A stretch of 64,000 bases of DNA from Gordonia alkanivorans NBRC 16433. Its GTDB lineage: Bacteria; Actinomycetota; Actinomycetes; Mycobacteriales; Mycobacteriaceae. Location: NCBI RefSeq assembly GCF_000225505.1, contig NZ_BACI01000026.1, positions 55,938 through 119,937 on the forward strand. The letters run 5' to 3'. The notes beneath the pieces are model-generated. The model did not search any database and was not told the DNA's origin. It worked only from the letters and a program-made list of their open reading frames with translations. Below, piece after piece: positions 44,407 through 53,660 of the stretch (position 1 is the first letter of the stretch; each line of letters begins with the position of its first letter). The translations under genes were made by a program, and so were the position numbers.

Positions 44407-45303
44407 ATGACGGATACCGCGCGACGCGACCTCCTGCTCCCACCTGGATTGATGGTGCTCGGCGCGACGTCGATGTATCTCGGTGCGGCGGTCGCCGTCG
44501 GCCTCTTCGACGACGTCGCTCCATCGGCGGTGGCGTGGCTGCGCATCGCCGGCGCCGCACTGGTGCTGCTGATCTGGGTCCGGCCGCCGCGGCAGGCGTG
44601 GCAGTGGTCCCGCCTGCGGCTTGCCGGGTGCTTCGGCCTGATCACCGCGGGAATGAACATCACCTTCTACGAGGCGCTGGCACACCTGCCGATGGGTACG
44701 ACCGTCGCGCTGGAGTTCCTCGGCCCGATCACGGTGGCGGCCTTGGGTTCCCGCACCCGACGCGACATCGCGGCACTCGTGCTCGCGGGCCTCGGCGTCG
44801 TCCTCATCGCCGACGTCCGATGGTCGGGGACCGGCGTGGGAGTGCTGCTCGCGCTGGCCGCCGCTGCGTGCTGGGCCGGTTACATCGTGCTGGGGAAGCG
44901 GGTCGCGGCGCGCGGGGCGGGCGTCGAGGACCTCGCCACGGGCTTCGTGATCGCCGCACTCGTGACCTCGCCGCTGGCGTGGTGGGTGCTGGAGGCGGTA
45001 GACGGTCGGGGTTCTTCCGAGGCGGTGGGCGATGGGGTCTCTCCGGTCGCGCTGATCGGCCAGGGCCTGGTCCTGGGCGTGGCGTCGACCGCGATCCCGT
45101 ACGCCCTCGACCAGGTCGTGCTGCGTCGCGTCGGGCGAGCGCGGTTCGCGATCCTGCTCGCGCTGCTCCCGGTGACGGCCGCGGTGATCGGCCTGATCGT
45201 CCTCGGTCAGGTTCCGCGGCCGCTGGAGGCCGTCGGGATCGCGGCAGTCGCGCTGGCGGTGGCGGTCCGATCGGTCGATGAGGACGAGATCCCGCCGAGC
45301 TGA
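44407..45303 (+). CDS. EamA/RhtA-family transporter
   Basis: A 298-residue membrane protein with ten helices in two EamA repeats. Typical elements are SAVAWLRIAGAALVLLIWVRPP, GMNITFYEALAHLPMGTTVALEFLGPITVAALG and AIPYALDQVVLRRVGRARFAILLALLPVTAAVIGLIVLGQ. The LEFLGP motif places it with RhtA-type exporters of amino acids and their analogues. It lies just after the ABC operon and may be read with it. The exported compound is unknown. Confidence 0.88.
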   Translation: MTDTARRDLLLPPGLMVLGATSMYLGAAVAVGLFDDVAPSAVAWLRIAGAALVLLIWVRPPRQAWQWSRLRLAGCFGLITAGMNITFYEALAHLPMGTTVALEFLGPITVAALGSRTRRDIAALVLAGLGVVLIADVRWSGTGVGVLLALAAAACWAGYIVLGKRVAARGAGVEDLATGFVIAALVTSPLAWWVLEAVDGRGSSEAVGDGVSPVALIGQGLVLGVASTAIPYALDQVVLRRVGRARFAILLALLPVTAAVIGLIVLGQVPRPLEAVGIAAVALAVAVRSVDEDEIPPS

Positions 45304-45352
45304 GTGCTCAGGCGGCGAACGCTGGAAAAGACTGTAGCTGTCCTCTGGTTCG

Positions 45353-46717
45353 CTATCGCGGCGTGACCTCGTTTCGTTGTTTGAGGAGGACATCGAGGAC
45401 CTCTCGGGCTACGCGGGTGCCGGATTCGATGGCACCGTCGAGGTAGCCCGGATGATCGACCGCACTTTCGGAGCCGGCCCAATGAATGCCGCCCACCGGC
45501 GTGAACGCCAGCGGCATGCCCGCGTCGGTGATGCCCGGTTCGGGAAGCGCCGTGTAGCCGCCGCCGACGTTGTCGTCGAGATGCCAGGCCTTCTCATGCC
45601 AGCTCACCGGCTTGAGGAGCTCGGCGCCAAGCTGCGAAACCAAAGGCCCGAGAACTGTTTCGCGCCGAGAGGTGGCATCGAGCTGGTCGAGTGCACGGGC
45701 GCGCGGGCCGGCTACCAGCATGCACAGGTGGCCGGGACCATCGGGCGGGCTGGTGTCGAATACGGCGATTCCGGGACTATCGAGGACCATAATCTGCGCG
45801 TTCGTTCCGTGGTCTCGCCAGAACGGCCGGTCGAAGACCGCGATCGCTTTGTAGACCGACCCCATATAGGTGGAGGTGGCGATGGCGATCAGATCGGTCG
45901 GGAGGGACGGCAGGAAGTTGATGCGATTCAGCAACGGTGGTGGAACCGTCACCACGACTTTGGCGGCCTGGATCGTGCCCGCGGTCGTGCTGAGAGTGAT
46001 GCCGTCGGCGTCTCTTACGATCGAGGTGACCCTGTGCCCGAGACGAATTCGGGGGCCCATTTCGTCGGCTAAGCGATCGACGAGGGTGCCGACACCTTCG
46101 ACCAGCAAACTCTCCTGCGCGCCGCCAGTGGTCGAGAGCATGGTACGTAGGCCGCCTTGCAAGCGGATCGCCTTCAGCATCGCCTTCACCGAGAACCTGT
46201 CGAGGTCGGCGGTCCACGATGTGAGAGCGATCAGCTCTAGAGCTCGTCGTGACGTGCGCCAGGGTACCTTGGCCAACCAGTCGGCGACGGTCTTAGCGGC
46301 CCACCTCTGGGGCGGATGGATGTGGGACAAGGCTTCCAGGCAGAGAAGAAGACCTGCGGTCGCCAGCATCGGCGGCGCACTCAGCGATACCCGGCGAGCG
46401 CCGTCGAGAATGGTTGGCATAGGTGTGGTGTGCATGCGAAACTGGGTGGCACCGAGCTCGGCGGCCAGCGAAGCGATGCGGTGATGGTCGTGACCGATCC
46501 ACTGCCCGCCCAGATCCACGCGGGAGCCCAGTGCGGTGGTTTCGCTCATCGCCCGCCCGCCTGACCGGTCGGCGGCTTCGAGTACGAGCACATCAACACC
46601 TGCCAGGTGCAGCGCGCGGGCTGCTGTCAGTCCGGCCAGCCCTGCCCCGACCACAGCCACTGTGGCGGTCTGGGTTGGAATGGTGGGGCCTTCGGTATGT
46701 GTGGAATGTACGTCCAT
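45353..46717 (-). CDS. Flavin monoamine oxidase 1
   Basis: A 454-residue FAD amine oxidase. The N-terminal dinucleotide motif is VAVVGAGLAGLTAARALHLAGVDVLVLEAADRSGGRA, followed by RVDLGGQWIG. The C-terminal block HWAGSESAVDHPGYLDGAIESGTRVAREVL holds the FAD-binding Glu and the conserved Gly-Tyr. It probably oxidises a primary or polyamine to the aldehyde with H2O2. A close homologue lies just upstream at 46823, so this is a tandem pair. The unusual start MDVHSTHTEGPTIPTQ is hydrophilic and probably cytoplasmic. Confidence 0.88.
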   Translation of the reverse strand: MDVHSTHTEGPTIPTQTATVAVVGAGLAGLTAARALHLAGVDVLVLEAADRSGGRAMSETTALGSRVDLGGQWIGHDHHRIASLAAELGATQFRMHTTPMPTILDGARRVSLSAPPMLATAGLLLCLEALSHIHPPQRWAAKTVADWLAKVPWRTSRRALELIALTSWTADLDRFSVKAMLKAIRLQGGLRTMLSTTGGAQESLLVEGVGTLVDRLADEMGPRIRLGHRVTSIVRDADGITLSTTAGTIQAAKVVVTVPPPLLNRINFLPSLPTDLIAIATSTYMGSVYKAIAVFDRPFWRDHGTNAQIMVLDSPGIAVFDTSPPDGPGHLCMLVAGPRARALDQLDATSRRETVLGPLVSQLGAELLKPVSWHEKAWHLDDNVGGGYTALPEPGITDAGMPLAFTPVGGIHWAGSESAVDHPGYLDGAIESGTRVAREVLDVLLKQRNEVTPR

Positions 46718-46822
46718 CGTTCTGCCTTTCCGGGCGGACGAGACCGCCCTGTTTAACTGAATGGTTGCTGTGTAGCAGTGCTGGGGTTCGCTGTTGGGGC
46801 GAGCAACAATCGGCGATAGCTG

Positions 46823-48193
46823 TCAGTCGTTGGCCACAGGGGCAGTGAGAGTGCTGGTGATCTCCATCGCAACGCGGTGGCCGGACTCGGCGGCACCGTC
46901 AATGTAACCAGGCCAGCGCGTTGCGGTTTCGGTGCCTGCCCAGTGCAGCGGGCCGATCGGGCGGCGTAGTGCGGGTCCGAACCGGGTCAGCGTGCCAGGT
47001 GTAGCGAACGCGCCGTAGCAGCCGCGGCTGTATTCTTCTTCGGCCCAGTCTTTTTCGATGTATTCGATGGCATTGCGTGCCCGTGGGCCAAAGTATCCCG
47101 CCAGATCTTCGAGCACCAGCGCGCGGCGGTCGGCCAAGGTCAACCGGGCGCTGGTGTCGGCGTGTCTGCCCTCCAGGAATCCGACGAGCACTCCGGGGCC
47201 ACCCTTGGGAGGGGTGTTGTCGAAGACGGTACCCAGGGCTCGCTGGTCGCTGTTGGCCTGTCCGGACCAGCCTTCGCGCCGCCAGAACGGTTCGTCGTAG
47301 ACGACGTTGACTTTGATGACTCTGCCCATCGGCATTCGCTGCATGAGCTGGTCACGTTCACCGGGCAGGCCAGGAGAGAATCGGATCCGAGCGGCCAGTG
47401 GGGGAGGCACCGCAATCACGGCCCGGCGCGCACGTACGGTCACACCGCGGGCTCGGACTCGCACTCCGGTGTCGTCCCAATCAATCTCGGTCACCGGGCT
47501 GTTGAGGAGGATTCGATTCCCGAGTTCCCGGGCCATGGCTAGTGCGATGGTCTGGCTGCCTCCGACGATCCGGTCCTGTTGGGCGCCCTGGGTGACGCTG
47601 ATCAGCCTGTCGAGCCCGCCGGCGGCACCGACGTAGAAATTCGCCCACAGCGCTGACATGTCCTCTGGCTCGGTGGAGAACACGGCCTCGGTGATCAATC
47701 GGAAAAAGGCTCGCCCGTCGGCGGTGTGGGTGTGCTTACGCAGCCAGGTGTCGAAGGTCTGCGCGTCCAGGGCCTCTGCTAGCTTGTACTCCCACGGTGC
47801 GGTCCGGGCGACCTTGCGCGCCAACCGATCCAGCCGCAGCTGTGCCTGGGCGATGTCAAGAAGCGTCAGTGGGTTTACCCTCGGGAGGCGCCCTGTGAAC
47901 TCGGAGCGGGATCGACCAATCTCGGCGATGTGCCGCCCGGCCGTGTGGGTGGGATAGGTCCGCAGACCAAGCTCTCTGATCAGCGTCATAGCTTGGTGCT
48001 GGGTCGGGCCGACCCACTGTCCGCCGACTTCGATCGGCGAACCATCGGGCAATTCGGCGTTGAGCAGCCGACCGCCCACCCGGTCCCGAGCCTCGACTGC
48101 CAGTACCTCAGAGCCGCTGCGCACCAGGTTGCGGGCGGCGACCAGGCCTGCGACTCCGGCGCCCACGATGACTACTTCCACTGATCTGTCCAC
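46823..48193 (-). CDS. Flavin monoamine oxidase 2
   Basis: A 456-residue FAD amine oxidase read from the GTG at 48193 (VDRSVEVVIVGAGVAGLVAARNL), with GGTGGA 5 bases upstream. The longer frame runs through the operator palindrome and is unlikely. Motifs are EARDRVGGRLLNAELPDGSPIEVGGQWVGPTQHQ and the C-terminal GPLHWAGTETATRWPGYIDGAAESGHRVAMEI. It is more like classic putrescine/tyramine oxidases than enzyme 1. It is divergent from the TetR gene at 48255 and upstream of enzyme 1, so the two oxidase genes are probably co-regulated. Confidence 0.88.
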   Translation of the reverse strand: MDRSVEVVIVGAGVAGLVAARNLVRSGSEVLAVEARDRVGGRLLNAELPDGSPIEVGGQWVGPTQHQAMTLIRELGLRTYPTHTAGRHIAEIGRSRSEFTGRLPRVNPLTLLDIAQAQLRLDRLARKVARTAPWEYKLAEALDAQTFDTWLRKHTHTADGRAFFRLITEAVFSTEPEDMSALWANFYVGAAGGLDRLISVTQGAQQDRIVGGSQTIALAMARELGNRILLNSPVTEIDWDDTGVRVRARGVTVRARRAVIAVPPPLAARIRFSPGLPGERDQLMQRMPMGRVIKVNVVYDEPFWRREGWSGQANSDQRALGTVFDNTPPKGGPGVLVGFLEGRHADTSARLTLADRRALVLEDLAGYFGPRARNAIEYIEKDWAEEEYSRGCYGAFATPGTLTRFGPALRRPIGPLHWAGTETATRWPGYIDGAAESGHRVAMEITSTLTAPVAND

Positions 48194-48215
48194 GCAAGTC
48201 CACCCACATTCATCG

Positions 48216-48248
48216 TGGTTATCACATACACGCTGTATGTGATAACCA
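48216..48248. promoter_or_regulatory. 33-bp perfect palindrome between oxidase 2 and TetR
   Basis: Perfect 15-base arms (TGGTTATCACATACA and its complement) flank CGC. It lies 6 bases before the TetR ATG and 22 bases before the oxidase start, so a TetR dimer here would block both promoters. It is among the strongest operator signals in the window. Confidence 0.85.
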
Positions 48249-48254
48249 TAGTAT

Positions 48255-48857
48255 ATGAAGTCTTTGCGGGACAAGCATGTCGAAGACACGCGGCAGGCAC
48301 TGCTCGAGGCAGGGGCTCGCCTGTTCGAGAAACGGGAGTATGTGGATCTGTCGGCAGATGAACTGGCGCGCGCCGCCGGCCTGACCCGCGGCGCGCTCTA
48401 TCACCACTTTGATGGCAAGAAGGGGCTGTTTGAGGCGGTCGTTGAGGATCTGGAACAAATAGCAGCGCAACGCATTCGGGCCGCCATGGAATCCTCCCTT
48501 GATCCACTCGAACGCGCCGAGCGCGCGATGGAAACTTTTCTCGACATCTGCACCGAACCCGCGTATCGCCATATAGTTCTGCTGCAGGGCCCGATCGCGC
48601 TTGGTTGGCGGCGCTGGCGTGAAGTCGACCAGCGCCACCTCGGCGAGCTCGTCCTCGAAAGCACCCAGCACCTGCTCGATGCCGGCCGCACTCAGCCGCA
48701 CCCGCCTGAACTGCTCGCCAGCGCCTTCTACGGCGCCCTCACTGAAATGTCGCTCACAATAGCCGAATCCGACGATCTTGCCGCTGGCCGTGTTCAAGCC
48801 GCAGCGCTGGCCCGCGCTCTGCTCAGCGGGCTGCGCTCCAGCGCTGTACACCCCTGA
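48255..48857 (+). CDS. TetR-family regulator of the amine oxidase pair
   Basis: A 200-residue regulator (MKSLRDKHVEDTRQALLEAG). The helix-turn-helix is LFEKREYVDLSADELARAAGLTRGALYHHFDGKKGLFEAVV, and the C-terminal ligand domain contains HIVLLQGPIALGWRRWREVDQRHLGELVLESTQHLL. This QGP-GW block is shared with a subgroup of TetR proteins that bind hydrophobic or amine ligands. The gene may be leaderless, as the palindrome ends 6 bases before the ATG. It is expected to repress itself and the divergent oxidases until the amine appears. Confidence 0.88.
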   Translation: MKSLRDKHVEDTRQALLEAGARLFEKREYVDLSADELARAAGLTRGALYHHFDGKKGLFEAVVEDLEQIAAQRIRAAMESSLDPLERAERAMETFLDICTEPAYRHIVLLQGPIALGWRRWREVDQRHLGELVLESTQHLLDAGRTQPHPPELLASAFYGALTEMSLTIAESDDLAAGRVQAAALARALLSGLRSSAVHP

Positions 48858-48891
48858 ACCACTAGCAAAGCCAGACTTAGGCCCATCAGTC

Positions 48892-49345
48892 TCAGGACTC
48901 GTAAGTGTCATTCTGATGTCGAATCTGGTTGATCTTCGGGGATGCGCACTGCTGGCGTCTACATGGCTTGGAGGTCATCGAAGTTCGGCGATTGAGGGTT
49001 CCAGGCGTACTGGACTCAATCCGGCAGGGTCTGTCTGCAGTGCTGTTCATCGAACACAGCAGACGGACCCTTGGCCGGAGCATCTCGCACACTTTAGATA
49101 GCTCTGTGTTGCCTTGGTTCTCAGCGTCGTCGCCGCGGCGACGAGTGAGAAGGGTGATTCCTGATCCGATAGCCGCCAGAATTGCACCGTCACCAAGCGT
49201 GAGAAGTCCGATGTTCATTACGGTTACGCCAGCTCCGCATCCGGAGTTGATATGCCCCTGTGCGTTGGCGTTTCCAGCTGAACCTGGTTGTCCGCCGGAC
49301 TGGCCGGGGGTGTCTGGCGGGACGACCGTGCCGTCGGGTTACGAG
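48892..49345 (-). pseudogene. Remnant of a surface-type protein
   Basis: On the minus strand the frame is open from a stop at about 49345 to 48892. It reads GTVVPPDTPGQSGGQPGSAGNANAQ, a cysteine-containing stretch, then the hydrophobic segment IGLLTLGDGAILAAIGSGITLLTRRRGDDAE. A glycine/proline-rich spacer followed by one membrane helix and three Arg resembles the C-terminal anchor of a cell-surface protein. No start codon precedes the spacer, so the gene is either truncated or only the ATG at 49218 is used. It lies in the transition from the core region to the AT-richer tail. Confidence 0.35.
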
Positions 49346-50046
49346 TCGGTTCCACGGTTGTGATGCTCTGAGCATGAACTGTCCTCGGTATCTTCTAAGT
49401 GTTTGGGTCGGCAGTGCCCGATGGCGTCGACGAGTGGGCGGAGCGTAGGTCGCTACGAAGGCCGCTCGGCTGGATGCTGCGACGGCCCACGTGGTCATGG
49501 CCGATAGAACGGTTTCGCTGACCGTGGCCGCTCGTTCATAGCCTTGATCGCTGACGCCCTATATATTGTTAGCGCAGCAATCAGTTGGCGATCTAATTGC
49601 CTAACGTGGATGCGATCCGTCAGCGCGGCGGTAGTGGCTCCACTGTTGCCTAACGCTTGTCGCTATTCGTCTTAATTAAGTTGTCCCGCAGGTTTATTCG
49701 TCATCTATTCCGTTTTGGGAATCGCACAAAACGGAATCTTGTGTAGCTCGGCGCGAGATGGATACCTATCCAAAATGACCCGCCGTTCTGTTCAGTTAAC
49801 ATCTTCGAACTTTGAGTGGATCGTCAGTCACTTCTAGGGCTCGTGTCGACGGCGTACCGGGCTCCACGAGCATTATGTCAACCAATGCGACGCGCTTTGG
49901 CCTTCGATGTATGAACCGAAGTCGACGGGTGCGAGGTCGATCGGTGTGTGCGCGTTTCGTCAACAACTGTGCGCATGTGGACATGATTTCGAAATCGCTC
50001 TGGGTGAAGCTATGACCTAGCGCACACACTAAGAAGGAGATTGAAA
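49346..50046. other. AT-richer non-coding stretch upstream of the alcohol dehydrogenase gene
   Basis: About 700 bases with no convincing gene and a visibly lower GC content than the core region. It contains ATTCCGTTTTG-N9-CAAAACGGAAT at 49707-49737, listed separately. The last 20 bases carry the ribosome site AAGGAG for the dehydrogenase. It probably includes the promoter of the alcohol and aldehyde dehydrogenase genes. Confidence 0.5.
49707..49737. promoter_or_regulatory. Inverted repeat upstream of the alcohol dehydrogenase gene
   Basis: Perfect 11-base arms, ATTCCGTTTTG and CAAAACGGAAT, are separated by 9 bases. It lies about 310 bases before the dehydrogenase start. It could be an operator for the catabolic genes or the hairpin end of a lost element. 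Confidence 0.4.
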
Positions 50047-51159
50047 GTGGCTTTACAAGCAGCAGTTCTCTGGGAAGCTGGCCAAGACTGGAAGATCGAG
50101 GACCTGGTTCTAGACGCCCCGAAGTACGGTGAAGTGAAGGTTGAGTTAGCAGCTGCTGGACTTTGCCATTCGGATGAGCATGTGCGGGACGGAAGTGTGC
50201 CAGTCGGACTACTTCCCTTTATCGGCGGTCACGAAGGAGCGGGCGTCGTAACGGAGATCGGACCCGGTGTCGCTTCTGTTGAGGTGGGCGATCATGTCGC
50301 GCTCGGCTTCATCCCGGCATGCGGCCGATGTCGTGCATGTGCAAACGGCCAATCCAGCATCTGTGATCTTGGTGCGCACCTCCTCAACGGCTATCAGATT
50401 AGCGACGGCACCGCTCGCCATCACGTGCGGGGTAAGGATGCCGGAATTCAGTGTCTTCTTGGCACTTTCGCGCCGCAGACCGTCGTAAACGAAGCCTCCT
50501 GTGTCAAGATCACCAACGACATTCCGCTTGACAAAGCTTCCCTTGTCGGCTGCGGTGTCACGACCGGCTGGGGCTCAGCTGTCTACGCGGCAGGTGTATC
50601 TGCGGGCGAGACCGTCGTGATTCTTGGCATGGGTGGTGTCGGATGTGGAGCTGTGCAAGGCGCAGCGCTAGCCGGTGCGCGCCACGTAGTTCTGATCGAT
50701 CCGTCGCCGTTCAAGCGTGAGCAGGCCAAGACCTTCGGCGCGACGCATACCGCTGCGAGCATCGAGGAAGCGTTTTCTCTCGTCAACGACCTGACGTGGG
50801 GTGCTCTCGCCGACAAAGTTCTGATCACCGTCGGTGTTGCTAGTGGCGCAATCATTGCACAAGCGATGAGTCTGGTGGCCAAAGGTGGCACCTGCGTGAA
50901 TGTTTCGGTCGGCGACGTTTCACAGACCGAAACGTCGCTGAGTCTTTTCGATCTCACCGCGCTGCGTAAGACCCTGAAGGGCGCATGGTTCGGCAACGCC
51001 AATATCCGCTTCGACATCCCGCATTTGTTACGTCTGTATATGGAGGGGCAGCTCAAGCTTGACGAGATGATCACTCGCACCTACACGCTCGACCAAATCA
51101 ACGACGGCTACGCAGCGATGCGCAAGGCCGAAAATGTTCGTGGACTTGTTCTTTACTAG
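50047..51159 (+). CDS. Zinc-dependent alcohol dehydrogenase (NDMA-dependent type)
   Basis: A 370-residue medium-chain dehydrogenase from the GTG at 50047, with AAGGAG 7 bases upstream. The catalytic zinc ligands are Cys40 (LCHSDEH) and the His62-Glu63 pair, and the structural zinc has Cys92, Cys95, Cys98 and Cys106 (ACGRCRACANG). The Rossmann motif is GMGGVGCGAVQGAALAG. The NGYQISDGTARHHVRG and LGTFAPQTVV stretches match the actinobacterial class III-like NDMA-dependent enzymes that keep a tightly bound cofactor. It would oxidise a primary alcohol to the aldehyde for the next enzyme, 16 bases downstream. Confidence 0.88.
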   Translation: MALQAAVLWEAGQDWKIEDLVLDAPKYGEVKVELAAAGLCHSDEHVRDGSVPVGLLPFIGGHEGAGVVTEIGPGVASVEVGDHVALGFIPACGRCRACANGQSSICDLGAHLLNGYQISDGTARHHVRGKDAGIQCLLGTFAPQTVVNEASCVKITNDIPLDKASLVGCGVTTGWGSAVYAAGVSAGETVVILGMGGVGCGAVQGAALAGARHVVLIDPSPFKREQAKTFGATHTAASIEEAFSLVNDLTWGALADKVLITVGVASGAIIAQAMSLVAKGGTCVNVSVGDVSQTETSLSLFDLTALRKTLKGAWFGNANIRFDIPHLLRLYMEGQLKLDEMITRTYTLDQINDGYAAMRKAENVRGLVLY

Positions 51160-51175
51160 AGAGGCACTTCGTTTC

Positions 51176-52657
51176 ATGACTGCAGTACACGAGGCAGCGA
51201 CGTCTCTGCCTGAGAACACCGCAACCCAGCTCTTCATCGCAGGCAGCTGGCAGGCCGCCTCGGACGGCGGCACATTCGTCGATCTGAACCCTACGACGGG
51301 TCAGCCCCTCGCCGAGATTTCATGCGCCACAACGGTTGACGTCGACGCCGCAGTGCGGGCCGCTCGCGCGCAGTTGAACGGCGAGTGGGGATCCACCCCG
51401 GGTGTCGTGCGAGGCATACTGTTGAACCGTATCGCTGACCTTATCGAGCGTGACGGTGACCTACTTGCACGGCTCGAGGCGCACGACGTCGGAAAGCCTG
51501 TTGGGCAGCCGGCGATGCTTGATGTTCCCAATGCCGCCGCGACGTTCCGTCACTTTGCAGGCTGGGCCGATAAGATTCAGGGCGCTACGATTCCGACGGC
51601 CGGCTACTTCGGTCAGCCTACGCACTCGTATACCGTCCGGGAGCCCGTCGGAGTTATCGGTGCAATCGTTCCCTGGAACACGCCGCTGATGATCGCCGCC
51701 TGGAAACTGGCTCCCGCTCTGGCTGCGGGTAACACCCTTGTCGTCAAGCCGCCGGAGGACGCACCGCTGTCGATCCTGCATCTCGCGCGTCTCATCGACG
51801 AGGCAGGCGTACCCGCCGGCGTCGTCAACGTGGTGCCCGGCCTGGGCGAAGTTGCCGGTGACGCGCTCGTCGCGCACTCCGACGTTGACAAGATCAGTTT
51901 CACCGGCAGCCCGCGAGTGGGACGAATGATCGCCAAGAAGGCGGCGGATACCTTCAAACGGACGACGCTCGAACTCGGCGGCAAGTCCCCGCAGATCATC
52001 CTCGAAGACGCAAACCTGGAAGCAGCCATCAGTGGCACCGCGATGGGCTTGTTCTTCAACCAGGGGCAGGTGTGTGCAGCTGGAACCCGTGTGCTGGTGC
52101 ACCGTTCGCTGTACTCGCAGGTCGTCGACGGACTGTCTGCTGCAGCGTCGGCTCAGGTGCTCGGTGACCCGTTTGATCCGAACACCACGATGGGTGCCCT
52201 GATCAACGCAAAGCAACGCGACAGCGTGCTCGGTTATATCCAGGCCGGCCGTGACGGCGGAGCCCGAGTCGCAGCTGGTGGCGGCCAGCGCCCCGGTGAC
52301 GGCTTCTTTGTCGAACCGACAATCTTCGCCGATGCCCACAATGATATGAAGATCGCGCAGGAAGAGATCTTTGGCCCGGTCGGAACGGTGATTCCGTTCG
52401 ACACAGCTGACGAGGCTATTGTCATCGCCAACGGCACTCCCTACGGTCTTGCTGCAAGCATCTGGACCCGGGACGTTTCGCGCGCACACTCGCTCGCCGC
52501 GCGTGTTCGATCGGGCGCAGTTTGGGTTAATGGCTGGGCTGCAATCGATCCCGCGCTCCCATGGGGAGGTATGAAGACAAGCGGCACGGGTCGTGAACTC
52601 GGTTGGGCGGGCATCGAAGCCAACACCGAAGAGAAGGTTGTCACGATCGTGCTGTAG
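51176..52657 (+). CDS. NAD(P)-dependent aldehyde dehydrogenase
   Basis: A 493-residue aldehyde dehydrogenase. The catalytic Cys300 is in NQGQVCAAGTRVLV and the general base is Glu266 in LELGGKSP. Other blocks are GAIVPWNTPLMIAAWKLAPALAAGNTLVVKP and the C-terminal GAVWVNGWAAIDPALPWGGMKTSGTGRELG. It probably turns the aldehyde from the upstream dehydrogenase into an acid, which the ligase at 58656 could then activate. The start was set at the ATG at 51176, as an earlier one would overlap the dehydrogenase gene. Confidence 0.9.
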   Translation: MTAVHEAATSLPENTATQLFIAGSWQAASDGGTFVDLNPTTGQPLAEISCATTVDVDAAVRAARAQLNGEWGSTPGVVRGILLNRIADLIERDGDLLARLEAHDVGKPVGQPAMLDVPNAAATFRHFAGWADKIQGATIPTAGYFGQPTHSYTVREPVGVIGAIVPWNTPLMIAAWKLAPALAAGNTLVVKPPEDAPLSILHLARLIDEAGVPAGVVNVVPGLGEVAGDALVAHSDVDKISFTGSPRVGRMIAKKAADTFKRTTLELGGKSPQIILEDANLEAAISGTAMGLFFNQGQVCAAGTRVLVHRSLYSQVVDGLSAAASAQVLGDPFDPNTTMGALINAKQRDSVLGYIQAGRDGGARVAAGGGQRPGDGFFVEPTIFADAHNDMKIAQEEIFGPVGTVIPFDTADEAIVIANGTPYGLAASIWTRDVSRAHSLAARVRSGAVWVNGWAAIDPALPWGGMKTSGTGRELGWAGIEANTEEKVVTIVL

Positions 52658-52779
52658 TTCGGCTACGTGCTTGGAATCTGTTGGTTTCGGAGAATCCAAT
52701 CCCGCTGTCCGTGGTGGGGAGGCATTTCTGACGGTACTCCCGTCCACGGGCAGTGGTGGTGCGAAGACACGACGATCGT

Positions 52780-53600
52780 TTCGGCAGACCATATTTGAGA
52801 GCGGTCGACAAGATCGTTCTGCCCGTGTTCCTGTACCCGGCCGGTTTGTAAAACCGCTTGCGTACGATTGTCATTCGGTCCATGACGGCACGAGCCGCCG
52901 TGGTTATCCGGTTTCCCAGTCCTCGTCTCTGCGGGCGCAGGGATCGGTCCGATCCGGCGGGCTGGGTGGAGCTACTGTGGACTTTGATGTGCTCGGGGTT
53001 GTTACCGAAGTCGTTGAGATATCTGCTGCTGGGCCGACTCCGATTCCGCACGATTGAACGAGTTGTGGTCCAGTGGTTTCACGAGAGTTTCGATATGTTC
53101 ATGCAAATCGAATACCTCGTATTTGAGCGTCGACCAACGAGGAGCAAGGAACGCCAGTGTGATCCGGATCGAGTCGGCTGGGTCATTTAGGCGCGCGGTC
53201 GCAGCGCAGTGGCGGTCCTGCATGACCTAAGTCTTCCCTGGCGCCTCGTGCCCCAACGCTTCTGTTGCGTGCCACAGGCATCGCTTTCTGGGCGGACACT
53301 GCTGTAGTGCGAGCCTTGGCGGCAAGTATCGTGAGCGCCCGGAGTTGGCAAATCGATTCGACCTTTCCGTGTGCGGTATCTGCTCGGCGGAGGCGATACC
53401 GGCCTTTACTGCTTTCGTCGCACTCGGTAGGCGATCGTGCGAGATTTTCCGACTTGTCGGTGTATCCGTTGGTCCGATCGGGCAGGTCGACGACCCGGTT
53501 GCGGGGTCATCGGGCGACCGATTCAGCGCAGCTCCATAGAGGCAGGTTCCCGCGTTGCCGAAAAGGCTGCAGGTTGGCCGCATGAGTCAGCCCACGAGAG
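52780..53600 (-). pseudogene. Degraded IS110-family transposase
   Basis: No single frame is intact, but pieces in order on the minus strand match an IS110 transposase. N-terminal pieces are NAGTCLYGAALNR (the VEGTGSYGAALAR block) and LPDRTNGYTDKSE. Next come GKVESICQLRALT and KARTTAV. The middle holds RLNDPADSIRITLAFLAPRW and DLHEHIETLV. The C-terminal part has CGIGVGPAADI, DFGNNPEHIK and AVMDRMTIVRKRFYKP. At least four frameshifts separate these, so the element is old and inactive. Confidence 0.7.
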
Positions 53601-53660
53601 GGCCTGGACGAGAACTACGGTCCTGAATCGGAACTCCGGCCGATACGGGGTTCGTGGCAT
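53585..53660 (-). pseudogene. N-terminal fragment of an IS3-type orfA
   Basis: The ATG at 53660 opens MPRTPYRPEFRFRTVVLVQAL, the N-terminus of the IS3 orfA helix-turn-helix (compare MPRRYPPEFRRKVLDLL in the complete copy at 55059). The similarity stops after about 25 residues, where the IS110 remnant begins. A second IS3 element once lay here and has been almost wholly lost. Confidence 0.55.
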
